Shown: positions 52,957 through 61,867 of the stretch, in pieces | Position numbering within the stretch: the stretch's first letter is position 1 | Layout of the letters: every line of letters starts with the position of its first letter | NCBI GenBank assembly: GCA_041395505.1 | Contig: JAWLAG010000001.1 | Coordinates: 806,001-870,000, forward strand | Origin: Steroidobacteraceae bacterium | GTDB taxonomy: Bacteria; Pseudomonadota; Gammaproteobacteria; Steroidobacterales; Steroidobacteraceae | Length of the DNA stretch: 64,000 nt | Reading direction: 5' to 3' | Position numbers and translations under genes: made by a program | The notes under the pieces: generated by a model | Databases searched by the model: none | Seen by the model: the letters and a program-made list of their open reading frames with translations, nothing else | Told to the model about the DNA's origin: nothing

Positions 52957-54371
52957 ACGATCGCATGCGCCGCATCCATTGCATCCACCTGGTCGGCATC
53001 GGCGGCAGCGGCATGAGCGGTATCGCCGAGGTTCTGGTCAATCTCGGCTATGAAGTCAGCGGCTCCGACCTCAAGGCGAGCGCCGTGACGGCGCGGCTCG
53101 GGCAGCTCGGAGCGCGCATCATGCTGGGGCATGCCGCCGGAAACGTCGAAGGCGCCGACGTCGTGGTTGTCTCGACAGCGGTCACCGCGGATAACCCCGA
53201 AGTGCTCGCTGCGCACCAGCAGCGAATACCCGTGGTCCGGCGTGCCGAGATGCTGGGCGAGCTGATGCGATTTCGCTATGCAATCGCCATCGCTGGCACG
53301 CACGGCAAGACCACGACAACGAGTCTTACCGCCAGTCTCCTTGCCGAGGGCGGCGAAGATCCGACTTTCGTGATCGGCGGACGCCTGAAGAGCGTCGCGA
53401 GCAGCGCGAAGCTCGGCAGTGGCCGCTACCTCGTCGCCGAGGCCGACGAAAGCGACGCCTCCTTCAAGTACCTGCAGCCGATGATCGCCGTCGTCACCAA
53501 CATCGACAAGGACCACCTCGGCACCCATGAAGGCGACTTCTCGCGGTTGCGGCAGAGTTTCGTCGAATTCCTGCACAACCTGCCGTTCTATGGCCTCGCC
53601 GTGTTGTGCGCAGATGATGCCGAGACGATGAGCATCGCCGATGAAATCGGCAGACCGGTGTTGACCTACGGTCTCGGACCGACGGCGGACGTGCGTGCCG
53701 TCGCGATCGAACGCCAGGGGCTGCGCACGTCGTTTCGCGTCGAACGACCCGATCGCAAACCCGCTCTCGAGGTCTCGCTCAACCTGCCGGGCTTGCACAA
53801 CGTACGCAATGCGCTCGCCGCGATTGCGATCGCGAGCGAGATCGGCGTCGACGACGCATCCATCCAGCGTGCCCTCGCGAACTTCCAGGGTATCGACCGG
53901 CGACTGCAGCACATCGCGGAACTGCCGCTTGGGCAGGGCAAGGTCACCCTGGTCGATGACTACGGCCACCACCCGACTGAAATCGCCGCGACGCTCGACG
54001 CGATCCGCCAGGCCTACGCCGGCAGGCGCATCGTGCTGGCGTTTCAACCGCATCGCTACACGCGCACACGTGACCTGCTCGACGATTTTGCGGCAGTGCT
54101 CGGCACAGCCGATGCGTTGCTGGTCACCGAAGTGTATAGCGCGGGCGAAGCGGCAATCGCCGGAGCGGATGGCCGCGCCATTTGCCGCGCTGTGCGCAGC
54201 CGCGGCCTGCTCGAGCCCGTGTTCGTGGCCGAGGTGACCGAGCTCGCCAAATCCCTGCACGCACTCGTGCGTGCAGGGGATGTGATTCTTACGATGGGCG
54301 CGGGCAGCATCGGCCAGGTCGCCCAGGAATTGCCCGGGGCGTTTGCGGCGATCATGGAGACGCGCCGATGA
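52953..54371 (+). CDS. murC: UDP-MurNAc:L-alanine ligase MurC
   Basis: Adds the first stem residue, L-Ala. The 472 aa protein has the nucleotide motif LVGIGGSGMSGIAE near residue 13, the ATP loop GTHGKTT at 115-121, EADESDASF, TNIDKDHLGTHEGDF and the C-terminal DDYGHHPTEI and QPHRYTRT. It differs from Mpl upstream by GIGGSGM in place of CGTFMGG. Overlaps murG and murB (ATGA). Confidence 0.97.
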   Translation: MNDRMRRIHCIHLVGIGGSGMSGIAEVLVNLGYEVSGSDLKASAVTARLGQLGARIMLGHAAGNVEGADVVVVSTAVTADNPEVLAAHQQRIPVVRRAEMLGELMRFRYAIAIAGTHGKTTTTSLTASLLAEGGEDPTFVIGGRLKSVASSAKLGSGRYLVAEADESDASFKYLQPMIAVVTNIDKDHLGTHEGDFSRLRQSFVEFLHNLPFYGLAVLCADDAETMSIADEIGRPVLTYGLGPTADVRAVAIERQGLRTSFRVERPDRKPALEVSLNLPGLHNVRNALAAIAIASEIGVDDASIQRALANFQGIDRRLQHIAELPLGQGKVTLVDDYGHHPTEIAATLDAIRQAYAGRRIVLAFQPHRYTRTRDLLDDFAAVLGTADALLVTEVYSAGEAAIAGADGRAICRAVRSRGLLEPVFVAEVTELAKSLHALVRAGDVILTMGAGSIGQVAQELPGAFAAIMETRR

Positions 54372-55264
54372 GTGCAGCTCTCAGCCGCGAGTTCGAATCG
54401 AGGATCCGCCGCGATGAGCCGATGGCCCGCCACACCTCCTGGCATGTCGGCGGGCCCGCGGACCTGTACTTCGAGCCGCGCGATCGCGCGGACCTCGCGG
54501 CTTTCCTGCGCCAGCTTTCGCCGCAGCTGCCGATCCATTTCCTTGGTCTCGGCAGCAACCTGCTGGTGCGCGATGGCGGACTGCGCGGCGTGGTGATCGC
54601 GACCCAGACGGCACTGCGCCTGCTCGAGCGACGCAGTCAGGAGGAGGTCTACTGCGAGGCGGGCGTGCCCTGCGCGCAACTCGCGCGCCAGTGTCAGCGT
54701 TGGCAGCTCGGGCCCGCAGAGTTCTTCGCCGGCATACCCGGCACCATGGGCGGGGCGCTCGCCATGAACGCCGGTGCATTCGGTGGCGAGACCTGGCGCC
54801 ATGTTCAGGGCGTCGAGACCATCGATCGCGACGGCGTCATACATGAACGCGCTGTTGATGAATTCACGATCGGCTATCGCAGCGTGCGCCCGCGACATGC
54901 GGACGAATGGTTCATCGCTGCGCGCCTGGGGTTCAGTCCGCGCCGCGGCGCCGGCGATGCCGAGATCCGGGCACTGTTGTCGCGCCGCAGGGAGACCCAG
55001 CCGATCGGAGCGTGGAGTTGTGGATCGGTGTTTACCAACCCGCCCGGTGATCACGCCGCGCGCTTGATCGACAGCGCCGGTCTGAAGGGTCTGCGTATAG
55101 GCGGCGCCAGCGTGTCCGCGAAGCACGCGAATTTCATCATCAATGACGGGCAGGCCACCGCGACGGACATCGAGGCGCTCATTCACGAAGTGCAGGCGCG
55201 GGTGCTGCATGTGCACGGCGTGCAGCTGGTTCCGGAAGTGCACATCGCGGGAGAGCGCAGGTGA
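54368..55264 (+). CDS. murB: UDP-N-acetylenolpyruvylglucosamine reductase MurB, type II
   Basis: FAD enzyme that reduces the enolpyruvyl group to give UDP-MurNAc. At 298 aa it is the shorter type II form; E. coli MurB is about 340 aa and type I. The FAD domain has HTSWHVGGPAD and LGLGSNLLVRDGG, then GIPGTMGGALAMNAGAFG; catalytic residues are Arg171 (IGYRSV), Ser220 (CGSVFTNPPGDHA) and Glu290 (PEVHI). It overlaps murC and ends 10 bases before the ddl start. Confidence 0.96.
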   Translation: MSAALSREFESRIRRDEPMARHTSWHVGGPADLYFEPRDRADLAAFLRQLSPQLPIHFLGLGSNLLVRDGGLRGVVIATQTALRLLERRSQEEVYCEAGVPCAQLARQCQRWQLGPAEFFAGIPGTMGGALAMNAGAFGGETWRHVQGVETIDRDGVIHERAVDEFTIGYRSVRPRHADEWFIAARLGFSPRRGAGDAEIRALLSRRRETQPIGAWSCGSVFTNPPGDHAARLIDSAGLKGLRIGGASVSAKHANFIINDGQATATDIEALIHEVQARVLHVHGVQLVPEVHIAGERR

Positions 55265-55274
55265 GAGGCTTGGC

Positions 55275-56240
55275 ATGCGACTGAAATACCATCACGGACG
55301 GCACACGCATGTGACCGAGGCCGACGCTTTCGGCAAGGTAGCCGTGCTCTTCGGCGGCAACTCCAGCGAACGCGAAATTTCGCTGCGAAGCGGCCAGGCC
55401 GTGCTCGCCGCGCTCCGGCGCCGCGGTGTCGATGCCGAGGCTTTCGATCCGCAGGATTTGCCGCTGTCGCAATTGATCGAGCGCGGCATCGAGCGGGTAT
55501 GGATTGCGCTGCACGGGCCCGGTGGCGAGGACGGCAGTCTGCAGGGCGCACTCGAGTTCATGGGCTTGCCCTACACGGGCAGCGGCGTGACAGGATCGGC
55601 GGTCGGCATGGACAAGCTGCTCTGCAAGCGTCTGGCCGAGGCTGTCGGCGTCGCGACCAGCCCCTACATGCAGATCGACGGACCGGATGATTTCGACGCG
55701 GTGGTCGAAACCCTGGGTCTGCCGCTGATCGTCAAGCCCGCCACCCAGGGTTCGAGCGTCGGCATGACGCGCGTCACCCAGGCCGAGCAATTGGCCGAAG
55801 CGTTTGCGTCCGCCGCGGCCTTCGAGCCGCGGGTGTTCGCCGAGCGCTGGATCAATGGTCCCGAATACACGGTGGCCATCCTGCAGGGCGAGGCCCTGCC
55901 GGCCATCCGTATCGAGGCGGCGGGCGGGTTCTACGATTATCAGGCGAAATACTTCCGCACCGACACGCGCTACCTGATCCCCTGCGGACTGTCCGCGCCC
56001 GCCGAGCAGCATTTGCAACAACTGGCGCTTGCATCGTTCGATGCCTGCAGCGCGGGCGGCTGGGGGCGCGTGGATTTCATGGCCGACGACGCCGGGCGGC
56101 CAATGTTGCTCGAGATCAATACGGTACCAGGCATGACCGATCACAGCCTGGTGCCAAAGGCTGCGCTCGCCAACGGCATCGATTTCGATGAGCTCGTCTG
56201 GCGGGTGCTCGAGACCAGCTTTGCCAGGGAGCCGCGCTGA
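55275..56240 (+). CDS. ddl: D-alanine-D-alanine ligase
   Basis: ATP-grasp enzyme that makes the dipeptide used by MurF. The 321 aa protein has GKVAVLFGGNSSEREISLRSG, HGPGGEDGSLQG, the ATP-grasp loop KPATQGSSVGM, the Tyr-dependent DYQAKYFRTDT segment and the metal-binding LEINTVPGMTDHSLVPKAA. The Tyr in the ligand loop favours D-Ala over D-lactate. AGAGG precedes the ATG at 55275; the open frame upstream is murB antiframe. Ends one base before ftsQ. Confidence 0.96.
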   Translation: MRLKYHHGRHTHVTEADAFGKVAVLFGGNSSEREISLRSGQAVLAALRRRGVDAEAFDPQDLPLSQLIERGIERVWIALHGPGGEDGSLQGALEFMGLPYTGSGVTGSAVGMDKLLCKRLAEAVGVATSPYMQIDGPDDFDAVVETLGLPLIVKPATQGSSVGMTRVTQAEQLAEAFASAAAFEPRVFAERWINGPEYTVAILQGEALPAIRIEAAGGFYDYQAKYFRTDTRYLIPCGLSAPAEQHLQQLALASFDACSAGGWGRVDFMADDAGRPMLLEINTVPGMTDHSLVPKAALANGIDFDELVWRVLETSFAREPR

Positions 56241-56241
56241 C

Positions 56242-57048
56242 ATGCTGCAACTTCGAAACCGCAATCGAAACCGCCGCCGCCGCGAGTCGCCGCCGGACTG
56301 GCTGCAGCGCTTGCCCGGTTGGCGCAGCCTCGGTATCGCCGCGCTCGCCGTCGCTGGCGGCGGCGCCTTGCTTGCGCTGCTCGTCGGTGCGTTCAACCAG
56401 CGCGTCGAGAGAATCGAGGTGCACGGCGCGCTGCAGCGCGTATCGGCCATGGATGTCGAGCAGGCGGTCAAGCGCGAGCTGCGCGGCAACGGGCTGGTGC
56501 GGATCGATCTCGCCGTGCTGCAGGCCGCGGTCGAGCACATTGCCTGGGTCGATACCGCGACCATCGCACGCAGCTGGCCGCGCGCGATCGTCATCACGAT
56601 CGCCGAGCAGCGTGCCGCGGCGCGTTGGGGCGAGAGCGGTCTGTTGAACGAGCGCGGGGAGCTGTTCATGAGTGATGCGCGGCACGTGCCACCGGAACTG
56701 CCGCGCCTGTCCGGTCCACAGGGCAGCGAGCAGGAGGTCGCGCGCCGCTACCTGAACGCCGCTGGCCGCCTGACCGAGGCGGGGGTGCATCTGGCTGCGG
56801 TGAGGCTCGATGACCGCGGCGCCTATGAGTTCGATCTCGACAACGGCGTAACGGTGCGCCTCGGGCGCAAGAACGTCGACGAACGTTTCGAGCGGTTTCT
56901 CGCGGCGGCGTTGCCGATGGTGCTGCGCCGCGCGCGCGATATCACCTATGTCGACATGCGCTACAGCAATGGTTATGCGGTCGGCTGGAGTTCCGGGCAG
57001 CGCCGGGCCAGCACGATGGCGAGCGGGGATGCGGAAAAAGATGCCTAG
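56242..57048 (+). CDS. ftsQ: Cell division protein FtsQ
   Basis: Bitopic division protein that recruits FtsLB. The 268 aa protein has an Arg-rich cytoplasmic tail (NRNRNRRRRES), a membrane helix (about 32-49), the POTRA domain (VERIEVHGALQRVSAMDV) and the FtsQ domain (ITIAEQRAAARWGESGLLNERGELF). GGGAG lies before the ATG. It overlaps ftsA by 8 bases. Confidence 0.96.
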   Translation: MLQLRNRNRNRRRRESPPDWLQRLPGWRSLGIAALAVAGGGALLALLVGAFNQRVERIEVHGALQRVSAMDVEQAVKRELRGNGLVRIDLAVLQAAVEHIAWVDTATIARSWPRAIVITIAEQRAAARWGESGLLNERGELFMSDARHVPPELPRLSGPQGSEQEVARRYLNAAGRLTEAGVHLAAVRLDDRGAYEFDLDNGVTVRLGRKNVDERFERFLAAALPMVLRRARDITYVDMRYSNGYAVGWSSGQRRASTMASGDAEKDA

Positions 57049-58276
57049 AAAATCGGATCGTCGGCTAATCGTTGGCCTTGATATCGGCACCTCCAAGGTC
57101 ATTGCGCTGGTGGGCGAACTGGCGGCGGACGGCTATGTCGACGTGATCGGTCTCGGGTCGCAGCCGTCGCGCGGGCTCAAGAAGGGCGTGGTCGTCAATA
57201 TCGAATCGACCGTGCAGTCGATCCAGCGCGCAGTCGAGGAAGCCGAACTGATGGCAGGCTGCGAAATCAATTCCGTGTTCGCGGGCATCGCCGGCAGCCA
57301 TGTGCGCAGCCTCAACTCGCATGGCGTGGTTGCGATCCGCGATCGCGAGGTGAGCGCCTGGGATGTGGATCACGTGATCGATGCCGCCAAGGCGGTCGCG
57401 ATCCCGGCGGACCAGAAGATACTGCATGTGCTGCCGCAGGAATTCATCATCGATGGACAGGAGGGGATCCGCGATCCGATCGCGATGTCCGGCGTGCGAC
57501 TCGAGGCCAAGGTGCATATCGTGACCGGCGCCGACAGCGCGGCCCAGAACATCGAGAAATGCATCCAGCGTTGCGGGCTTGCGGTCGAGGATGTGGTGCT
57601 CGAGCAGCTCGCCTCGAGCTTCGCCGTGCTGACCGACGATGAGAAAGAGCTTGGCGTCGCGCTGGTCGACATCGGCGGCGGCACGACCGACATCGCGGTC
57701 TTTGCGCAGGGAGCGATCCGCCACACGGCCGTGATTCCGATTGCCGGCGATCAGGTCACGAACGACATCGCCGTGTCGATGCGTACGCCGACGCAGTACG
57801 CCGAGGACATCAAGATCCGTTTCGCGTGCGCGCTGTCGAAGCTCGCCAATCCCGACGAGAGCATCGAAGTGCCGAGCGTCGGCGACCGGCCGGCGCGCCG
57901 GCTCGCGCGCCAGACGCTCGCGGAAATCGTCGAGCCACGCTACGAGGAATTGTTCAGCCTCGTGCAGGAGGAACTGCGGCGCAGTGGTTTCGAGGAAGTC
58001 ATTGCCGCGGGCATCGTCCTGACAGGCGGCAGCGCGCGCATGGAAGGCGCGATCGAGCTCGCCGAAGAGGTATTTCACGTTCCCGTGCGGCTCGGCCTGC
58101 CGCAACACGTGCGCGGCCTCGCCGACGTGGCGCGCAATCCGATCTATTCGACTGGCGTGGGGCTCTTGCTCTACGCACGCGACAACGCTTTGCCTGGCGT
58201 GCGCACCGGCGCAATCGGTGCTGGCGCCAAGACCATGCTGGACCGCATGAAAAACTGGTTCCAGGGAAATTTCTGA
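57041..58276 (+). CDS. ftsA: Cell division protein FtsA
   Basis: Actin-like ATPase that tethers FtsZ to the membrane. The 411 aa protein has the phosphate-1 motif VGLDIGTSKVIALVGE, the 1C insertion, phosphate-2 VDIGGGTTDIAV, the adenosine motif GIVLTGGSARMEG and a C-terminal amphipathic helix (MLDRMKNWFQGNF). The ATG at 57041 is preferred; an ATG at 57029 would add four residues. Overlaps ftsQ. Confidence 0.96.
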   Translation: MPRKSDRRLIVGLDIGTSKVIALVGELAADGYVDVIGLGSQPSRGLKKGVVVNIESTVQSIQRAVEEAELMAGCEINSVFAGIAGSHVRSLNSHGVVAIRDREVSAWDVDHVIDAAKAVAIPADQKILHVLPQEFIIDGQEGIRDPIAMSGVRLEAKVHIVTGADSAAQNIEKCIQRCGLAVEDVVLEQLASSFAVLTDDEKELGVALVDIGGGTTDIAVFAQGAIRHTAVIPIAGDQVTNDIAVSMRTPTQYAEDIKIRFACALSKLANPDESIEVPSVGDRPARRLARQTLAEIVEPRYEELFSLVQEELRRSGFEEVIAAGIVLTGGSARMEGAIELAEEVFHVPVRLGLPQHVRGLADVARNPIYSTGVGLLLYARDNALPGVRTGAIGAGAKTMLDRMKNWFQGNF

Positions 58277-58306
58277 GAAGCTGACAGACGACCTAAAGGA
58301 GCATGT

Positions 58307-59491
58307 ATGTTTGAACTGATGGATGCCTACAGCCAGAGCGCTGTAATAAAAGTACTCGGTGTCGGAGGCGGCGGCGGGAACGCCGTCGCGCACATGGTTA
58401 CCGCCGGCATCGAGGGCGTGGAATTCCTGTGCGTCAACACCGACGCGCAGGCGCTCAAGCACTCGAAGGTCAAGACGGCGTTGCAGATTGGCAGCAATAT
58501 CACCAAGGGGCTCGGTGCGGGGGCCGATCCCGAGGTGGGCCGCCAATCGGCGCTCGAGGACCGTGATCGCATCATCGAGCTGATCGAAGGCTGCGACATG
58601 TTGTTCATCACCGCGGGCATGGGTGGCGGTACGGGAACGGGCGCCGCCCCGGTCGCGGCGCAGATTGCCAAGGAGCTCGGCATTCTGACCGTTGCCGTAG
58701 TGACGCGCCCCTTCGAGATGGAGGGCGGCAAACGCGCGCTGATCGCCGATCATGGCATCAACGAACTTTGCAAGCACGTCGATTCGCTGATCACCATCCC
58801 GAACCAGAAGCTGCTGACGGTGCTCGGGCCACAGACGACGCTGCTCGACGCCTTCAAGTCCGCCAACCAGGTGTTGCAGGGTGCCGTGCAGGGTATCGCC
58901 GAACTGATTACCCGACCGGGTCTCATCAACGTCGATTTTGCCGACGTGCGTACCGTGATGGGCGAGACCGGCATGGCGATGATGGGCTCGGGCTATGCGT
59001 CTGGCGAGAATCGCGCGCGCGAAGCCGCCGAGATGGCGGTTTCATCGCCCTTGCTCGAGGACACCAATCTCGCGGGCGCCCATGGCATTCTGGTGAATGT
59101 CACGGCGGGCATGGACCTGTCGATCGGCGAGTTCCAGGAAGTGGGCACGGTGGTCAAGCAGTTTGCTTCCGAGGATGCGACCGTCGTGGTCGGCACCGTC
59201 ATCGATCCGGACCTGTCCAACCAGCTGCGCGTCACGGTGGTCGCAACCGGACTCGGCCGGCCGGTTGCCAAGCAGACGCTGCGCACGGCGCCGCATGCGG
59301 AGAGTGCGCGTCGCGACGCCGAGCCGCAGATGCGGGTCGTGCGGCGCACGCCCATGACCTCGAGCGACTATGCACAGCTCGACAAGCCGACGGTGCACCG
59401 CAAGCTTGCGGTGGGTGATGGCCTGCGCCCGGATATCGATGCCGACGATGTGCTCGATATTCCGGCTTTCCTGCGACGTCAGGCCGACTGA
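58307..59491 (+). CDS. ftsZ: Cell division GTPase FtsZ
   Basis: Tubulin-like GTPase that forms the Z ring. The 394 aa protein has GVGGGGGNAVAHM, the tubulin signature GGGTGTGAAP near residue 107, NVDFADVRTVM (T7-like region) and the C-terminal conserved peptide DVLDIPAFLRRQ that binds FtsA and ZipA. AAAGGAG lies just upstream, the clearest ribosome site in the dcw cluster, in keeping with its high expression. Confidence 0.98.
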   Translation: MFELMDAYSQSAVIKVLGVGGGGGNAVAHMVTAGIEGVEFLCVNTDAQALKHSKVKTALQIGSNITKGLGAGADPEVGRQSALEDRDRIIELIEGCDMLFITAGMGGGTGTGAAPVAAQIAKELGILTVAVVTRPFEMEGGKRALIADHGINELCKHVDSLITIPNQKLLTVLGPQTTLLDAFKSANQVLQGAVQGIAELITRPGLINVDFADVRTVMGETGMAMMGSGYASGENRAREAAEMAVSSPLLEDTNLAGAHGILVNVTAGMDLSIGEFQEVGTVVKQFASEDATVVVGTVIDPDLSNQLRVTVVATGLGRPVAKQTLRTAPHAESARRDAEPQMRVVRRTPMTSSDYAQLDKPTVHRKLAVGDGLRPDIDADDVLDIPAFLRRQAD

Positions 59492-59681
59492 AGTCGCGGG
59501 CAGGCCGGCTGCCTCGGGACCGCGTCAGGGCGCGGTGTCGATGGTCGCTGAACTGGGCCTGTGATACGGTAGCGCCCGATGCGGGATGCGCTGGCGGATG
59601 GCGGCTTTGGCTTCGCGCCAAGGTTCATGCTCCTGCCGTGCCGCCGCTCCTGCGAGGGCGCTTTTTTCTGATGGTGCGGTG

Positions 59682-60599
59682 ATGCTCGGCCAGAGAACTC
59701 TGAAGAACCCCATTCGTGCGACGGGCGTTGGGCTGCATACCGGCAAGCGCATCGCCATGGTCCTGAAGCCCGCCGCAGTCGACAGCGGCGTTGTGTTCTG
59801 TCGCGTCGATCTCGATGAGCCGGTGCAGATCGCGGCGCGCGCCGAGAACGTCGGCGAGACCACCCTCGGTACGACGCTGGTGAGCGATGGCGTCAAGGTC
59901 GCTACCGTCGAGCACCTGTTGTCGGCGCTCGCCGGGCTTGGCATCGACAATGTCTGCATCGAGGTCGATGCCGCGGAAGTGCCGATCATGGACGGCAGTG
60001 CCGGGCCATTCGTGTTTCTGGTGCAGTCGGCAGGCATCGCCGAACAGGACGTGCCCAAGCGATTCGTGCGCATCAGGCAACCGGTACGAGTCACGGATGG
60101 CGACAAGTGGGCGGAGTTCGTGCCGCATGATGGCTTTCGCGTCAATTTCGAGATCGAATTCGACCACCCGGTGTTCGAGCGCCGCTCACAGAGCGCGACC
60201 ATGGATTTCTCCAGCACCACCTTCCTGCACGAAGTCTCACGCGCCCGTACCTTCGGCTTCATGCGCGACATCGAGGCTCTGCGCGCGCGTAATCTCGCAC
60301 TGGGCGGCAACCTCGACAACGCAATCGTCCTCGATGACAGCGGCGTGCTGAACGCAGAAGGTCTGCGCTACCGCGACGAGTTCGTCAAACACAAGATTCT
60401 CGACGCCATCGGCGATCTGTACCTGTTGGGTCACAGCCTGATCGGCGAATTCAGCGGCTACAAGTCGGGCCACGCCCTGAACAATCGCCTGCTGCGCACC
60501 CTGCTGGCCACGCCCACCGCCTGGGAAGAGGTCCAGTTCGAGTCGCCCGACCAGGCGCCTATCTCCTACAGCCGCAATCAGACCGCACCAGCGGCCTGA
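59682..60599 (+). CDS. lpxC: UDP-3-O-acyl-GlcNAc deacetylase LpxC
   Basis: Zinc enzyme of the committed step of lipid A synthesis. The 305 aa protein begins QRTLKNPIRATGVGLHTGKR; zinc ligands are His78 (TVEHLL, next to Glu77), His237 and Asp241 (HKILDAIGD), and His264 (SGHALNN) is the catalytic base. The ATG at 59682 matches the family start. The 190-base gap after ftsZ may hold a promoter but none is convincing. Last gene of the dcw run. Confidence 0.97.
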   Translation: MLGQRTLKNPIRATGVGLHTGKRIAMVLKPAAVDSGVVFCRVDLDEPVQIAARAENVGETTLGTTLVSDGVKVATVEHLLSALAGLGIDNVCIEVDAAEVPIMDGSAGPFVFLVQSAGIAEQDVPKRFVRIRQPVRVTDGDKWAEFVPHDGFRVNFEIEFDHPVFERRSQSATMDFSSTTFLHEVSRARTFGFMRDIEALRARNLALGGNLDNAIVLDDSGVLNAEGLRYRDEFVKHKILDAIGDLYLLGHSLIGEFSGYKSGHALNNRLLRTLLATPTAWEEVQFESPDQAPISYSRNQTAPAA

Positions 60600-60714
60600 T
60601 GGCCGCCAAACTGAACGAAACCTGAACCACCCGTTAAGCTCCTGGTCAGGCAAAGCCCTGCATAGTGGACTCGTAGTCTGGGGTAGAGCCCCGATGAGGA
60701 CGAGGAGAATTGAA

Positions 60715-61392
60715 ATGAAACGCCTGATGACAATCGCACAGCTGGCCGCGCTCGGCGCTGCCTTGGTGATGGGGTCGGTCGCGATGGCGGACAGCCGTCT
60801 CGGTCGCGGTGACAACCGGCTGCATCCGGCCGATGCGCGCCATGGCGATCGTTCGAGCGACAACCGCTCGGGGCGCGAGCATCGCGACCGGCCGCAGTTG
60901 CGCAACGAACACCGTGACAACCGCCGGTGGGACGGGCAGCGGGGCAATTCGCGCCCGGACAGCAATCGCGACTGGCGTCGCGATGATCGGCGTCGGGACG
61001 ACTGGCGTGGCGACGTCCGGCGTGGCGATGATCGGCGTCGGGACGACTGGCGTGACCGCAATAACTCGCGCATGGTGCCGCGCTATGGCTATTACCGCGA
61101 TTCCGCGCCGCGCTACAACAGTTATTACTACGGTGGCCGATATGACGGTCCGCGGTATCGCGCGGGGCGCTACAACCCACCGCGGGGTTACTACTATCGT
61201 CAGTGGCGACGTGGTCAGTACCTGCCCTACGCCTATCGCCACAGCGGCTATTACGTCAATGACTACTACCGGTATGGCCTGTACGCGCCGCCGCGCGGGC
61301 ACTGCTGGGTGCGCTACGGCAACGATATCTTGCTGACTGCGCTTGCAACGGGCCTCGTGCTCGATGCCATCTACGACTTTTACTACTATTGA
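60715..61392 (+). CDS. Exported Arg/Asp/Tyr-rich protein, RcnB-like C terminus
   Basis: A 225 aa protein of unusual composition. A signal peptide (MTIAQLAALGAALVMGSVAMA) is followed by about 90 residues dominated by Arg, Asp, Asn and Gly, including a 15-residue tandem repeat (DDRRRDDWR), then a Tyr-rich section (GYYRDSAPRYNSYYYGGRY) and a C-terminal segment resembling the RcnB family (periplasmic Ni/Co homeostasis): LPYAYRHSGYYVNDYYRYGLYAPPRGHCWVRYGND in place of the usual LP-x-PPxG-x-W pattern. AGGAG lies 7 bases before the ATG at 60715. A strong terminator follows, so it is probably a monocistronic unit. Metal binding is inference from the family. Confidence 0.85.
   Translation: MKRLMTIAQLAALGAALVMGSVAMADSRLGRGDNRLHPADARHGDRSSDNRSGREHRDRPQLRNEHRDNRRWDGQRGNSRPDSNRDWRRDDRRRDDWRGDVRRGDDRRRDDWRDRNNSRMVPRYGYYRDSAPRYNSYYYGGRYDGPRYRAGRYNPPRGYYYRQWRRGQYLPYAYRHSGYYVNDYYRYGLYAPPRGHCWVRYGNDILLTALATGLVLDAIYDFYYY
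60981..61054 (+). repeat. Intragenic 45-base tandem repeat, two copies
   Basis: Two identical 29-base segments start at 60981 and 61026, a period of 45 bases (15 codons) inside the RcnB-like gene. The repeat encodes DDRRRDDWR plus the following residues. It keeps the reading frame, so copy number could vary without breaking the protein. Confidence 0.85.
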
Positions 61393-61410
61393 TTGGTAGG
61401 CCGTAGTACA

Positions 61411-61448
61411 GCGCGCCGGTGCCTTTGTCCGCCGGCGCGCTATTTTTT
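61411..61448 (+). terminator. Rho-independent terminator
   Basis: A perfect 9-base stem, GCGCGCCGG (61411-61419) with CCGGCGCGC (61432-61440), has a 12-base loop and is followed by TATTTTTT. It lies 18 bases after the RcnB-like gene and overlaps the end of convergent dciA. Confidence 0.9.
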
Positions 61449-61814
61449 CCGGCCCCCGCCTGGCGCGATCCTCACCTGCCAGCGCTCGGCGGCGAATTCC
61501 CCAAGCAGCGCCTGATCGCTCTCGCCGAGGTCAAGCCGGAGCCTTGCGGCAAATGCTGCGCTGTCGCAATAGAGGGTAAGGCAGCGCTTGTCCAACCTGG
61601 CGCCGGTTACATGTGCGGCGAGCACCGGATCGATACGCGCACGGAAGCGTTGCAATAAGTCATTTTGCTTTGCGCCCTGCTGCGCAATTTCCCCCAGTGC
61701 GCCGCGCGCATGCGACAGAATGTCGGCGGCCGACGTCGCAACCCTGCGGCCGCGCGCATCCGGCTGCCCAATCTGAGCAGTGCGTTTCTTGTGTCCGGTT
61801 TTCAAGTTGTGCAT
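61440..61814 (-). CDS. dciA: DciA-like protein (DUF721)
   Basis: A 124 aa DUF721-family protein; the family includes DciA, the helicase-loading factor of bacteria that lack DnaC. It has an N-terminal basic helix and a KH-like core (DLLQRFRARIDPVLAAHVTGARLDKRCLTLYCDSAAFAARLRLD, about 57-100). The ATG at 61814 is chosen; the frame is open to 61865. Position between lpxC and an M23 peptidase plus secA matches Pseudomonas. Confidence 0.85.
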   Translation of the reverse strand: MHNLKTGHKKRTAQIGQPDARGRRVATSAADILSHARGALGEIAQQGAKQNDLLQRFRARIDPVLAAHVTGARLDKRCLTLYCDSAAFAARLRLDLGESDQALLGEFAAERWQVRIAPGGGRKK

Positions 61815-61867
61815 AGTCACGCCGCTAGAGAGTAAAGGTAAACCCGTCGCGAGGCGGGGGCGCAAAA

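Noticed and set aside
52725..54260. 511-codon minus-strand frame opposite murC
   Set aside because: Same explanation: shadow of murC, and it crosses the murG/murC boundary.
57065..58777. 570-codon minus-strand frame opposite ftsA and ftsZ
   Set aside because: Spans two well-conserved genes on the opposite strand and has no motif.
59671..59682. Four-codon frame (MVR) overlapping the lpxC start
   Set aside because: TGATG overlap is suggestive, but such short frames arise by chance and no ribosome site is well placed.
60981..61054. CRISPR-like repeat
   Set aside because: Only two copies, no variable spacers, and inside a coding frame.
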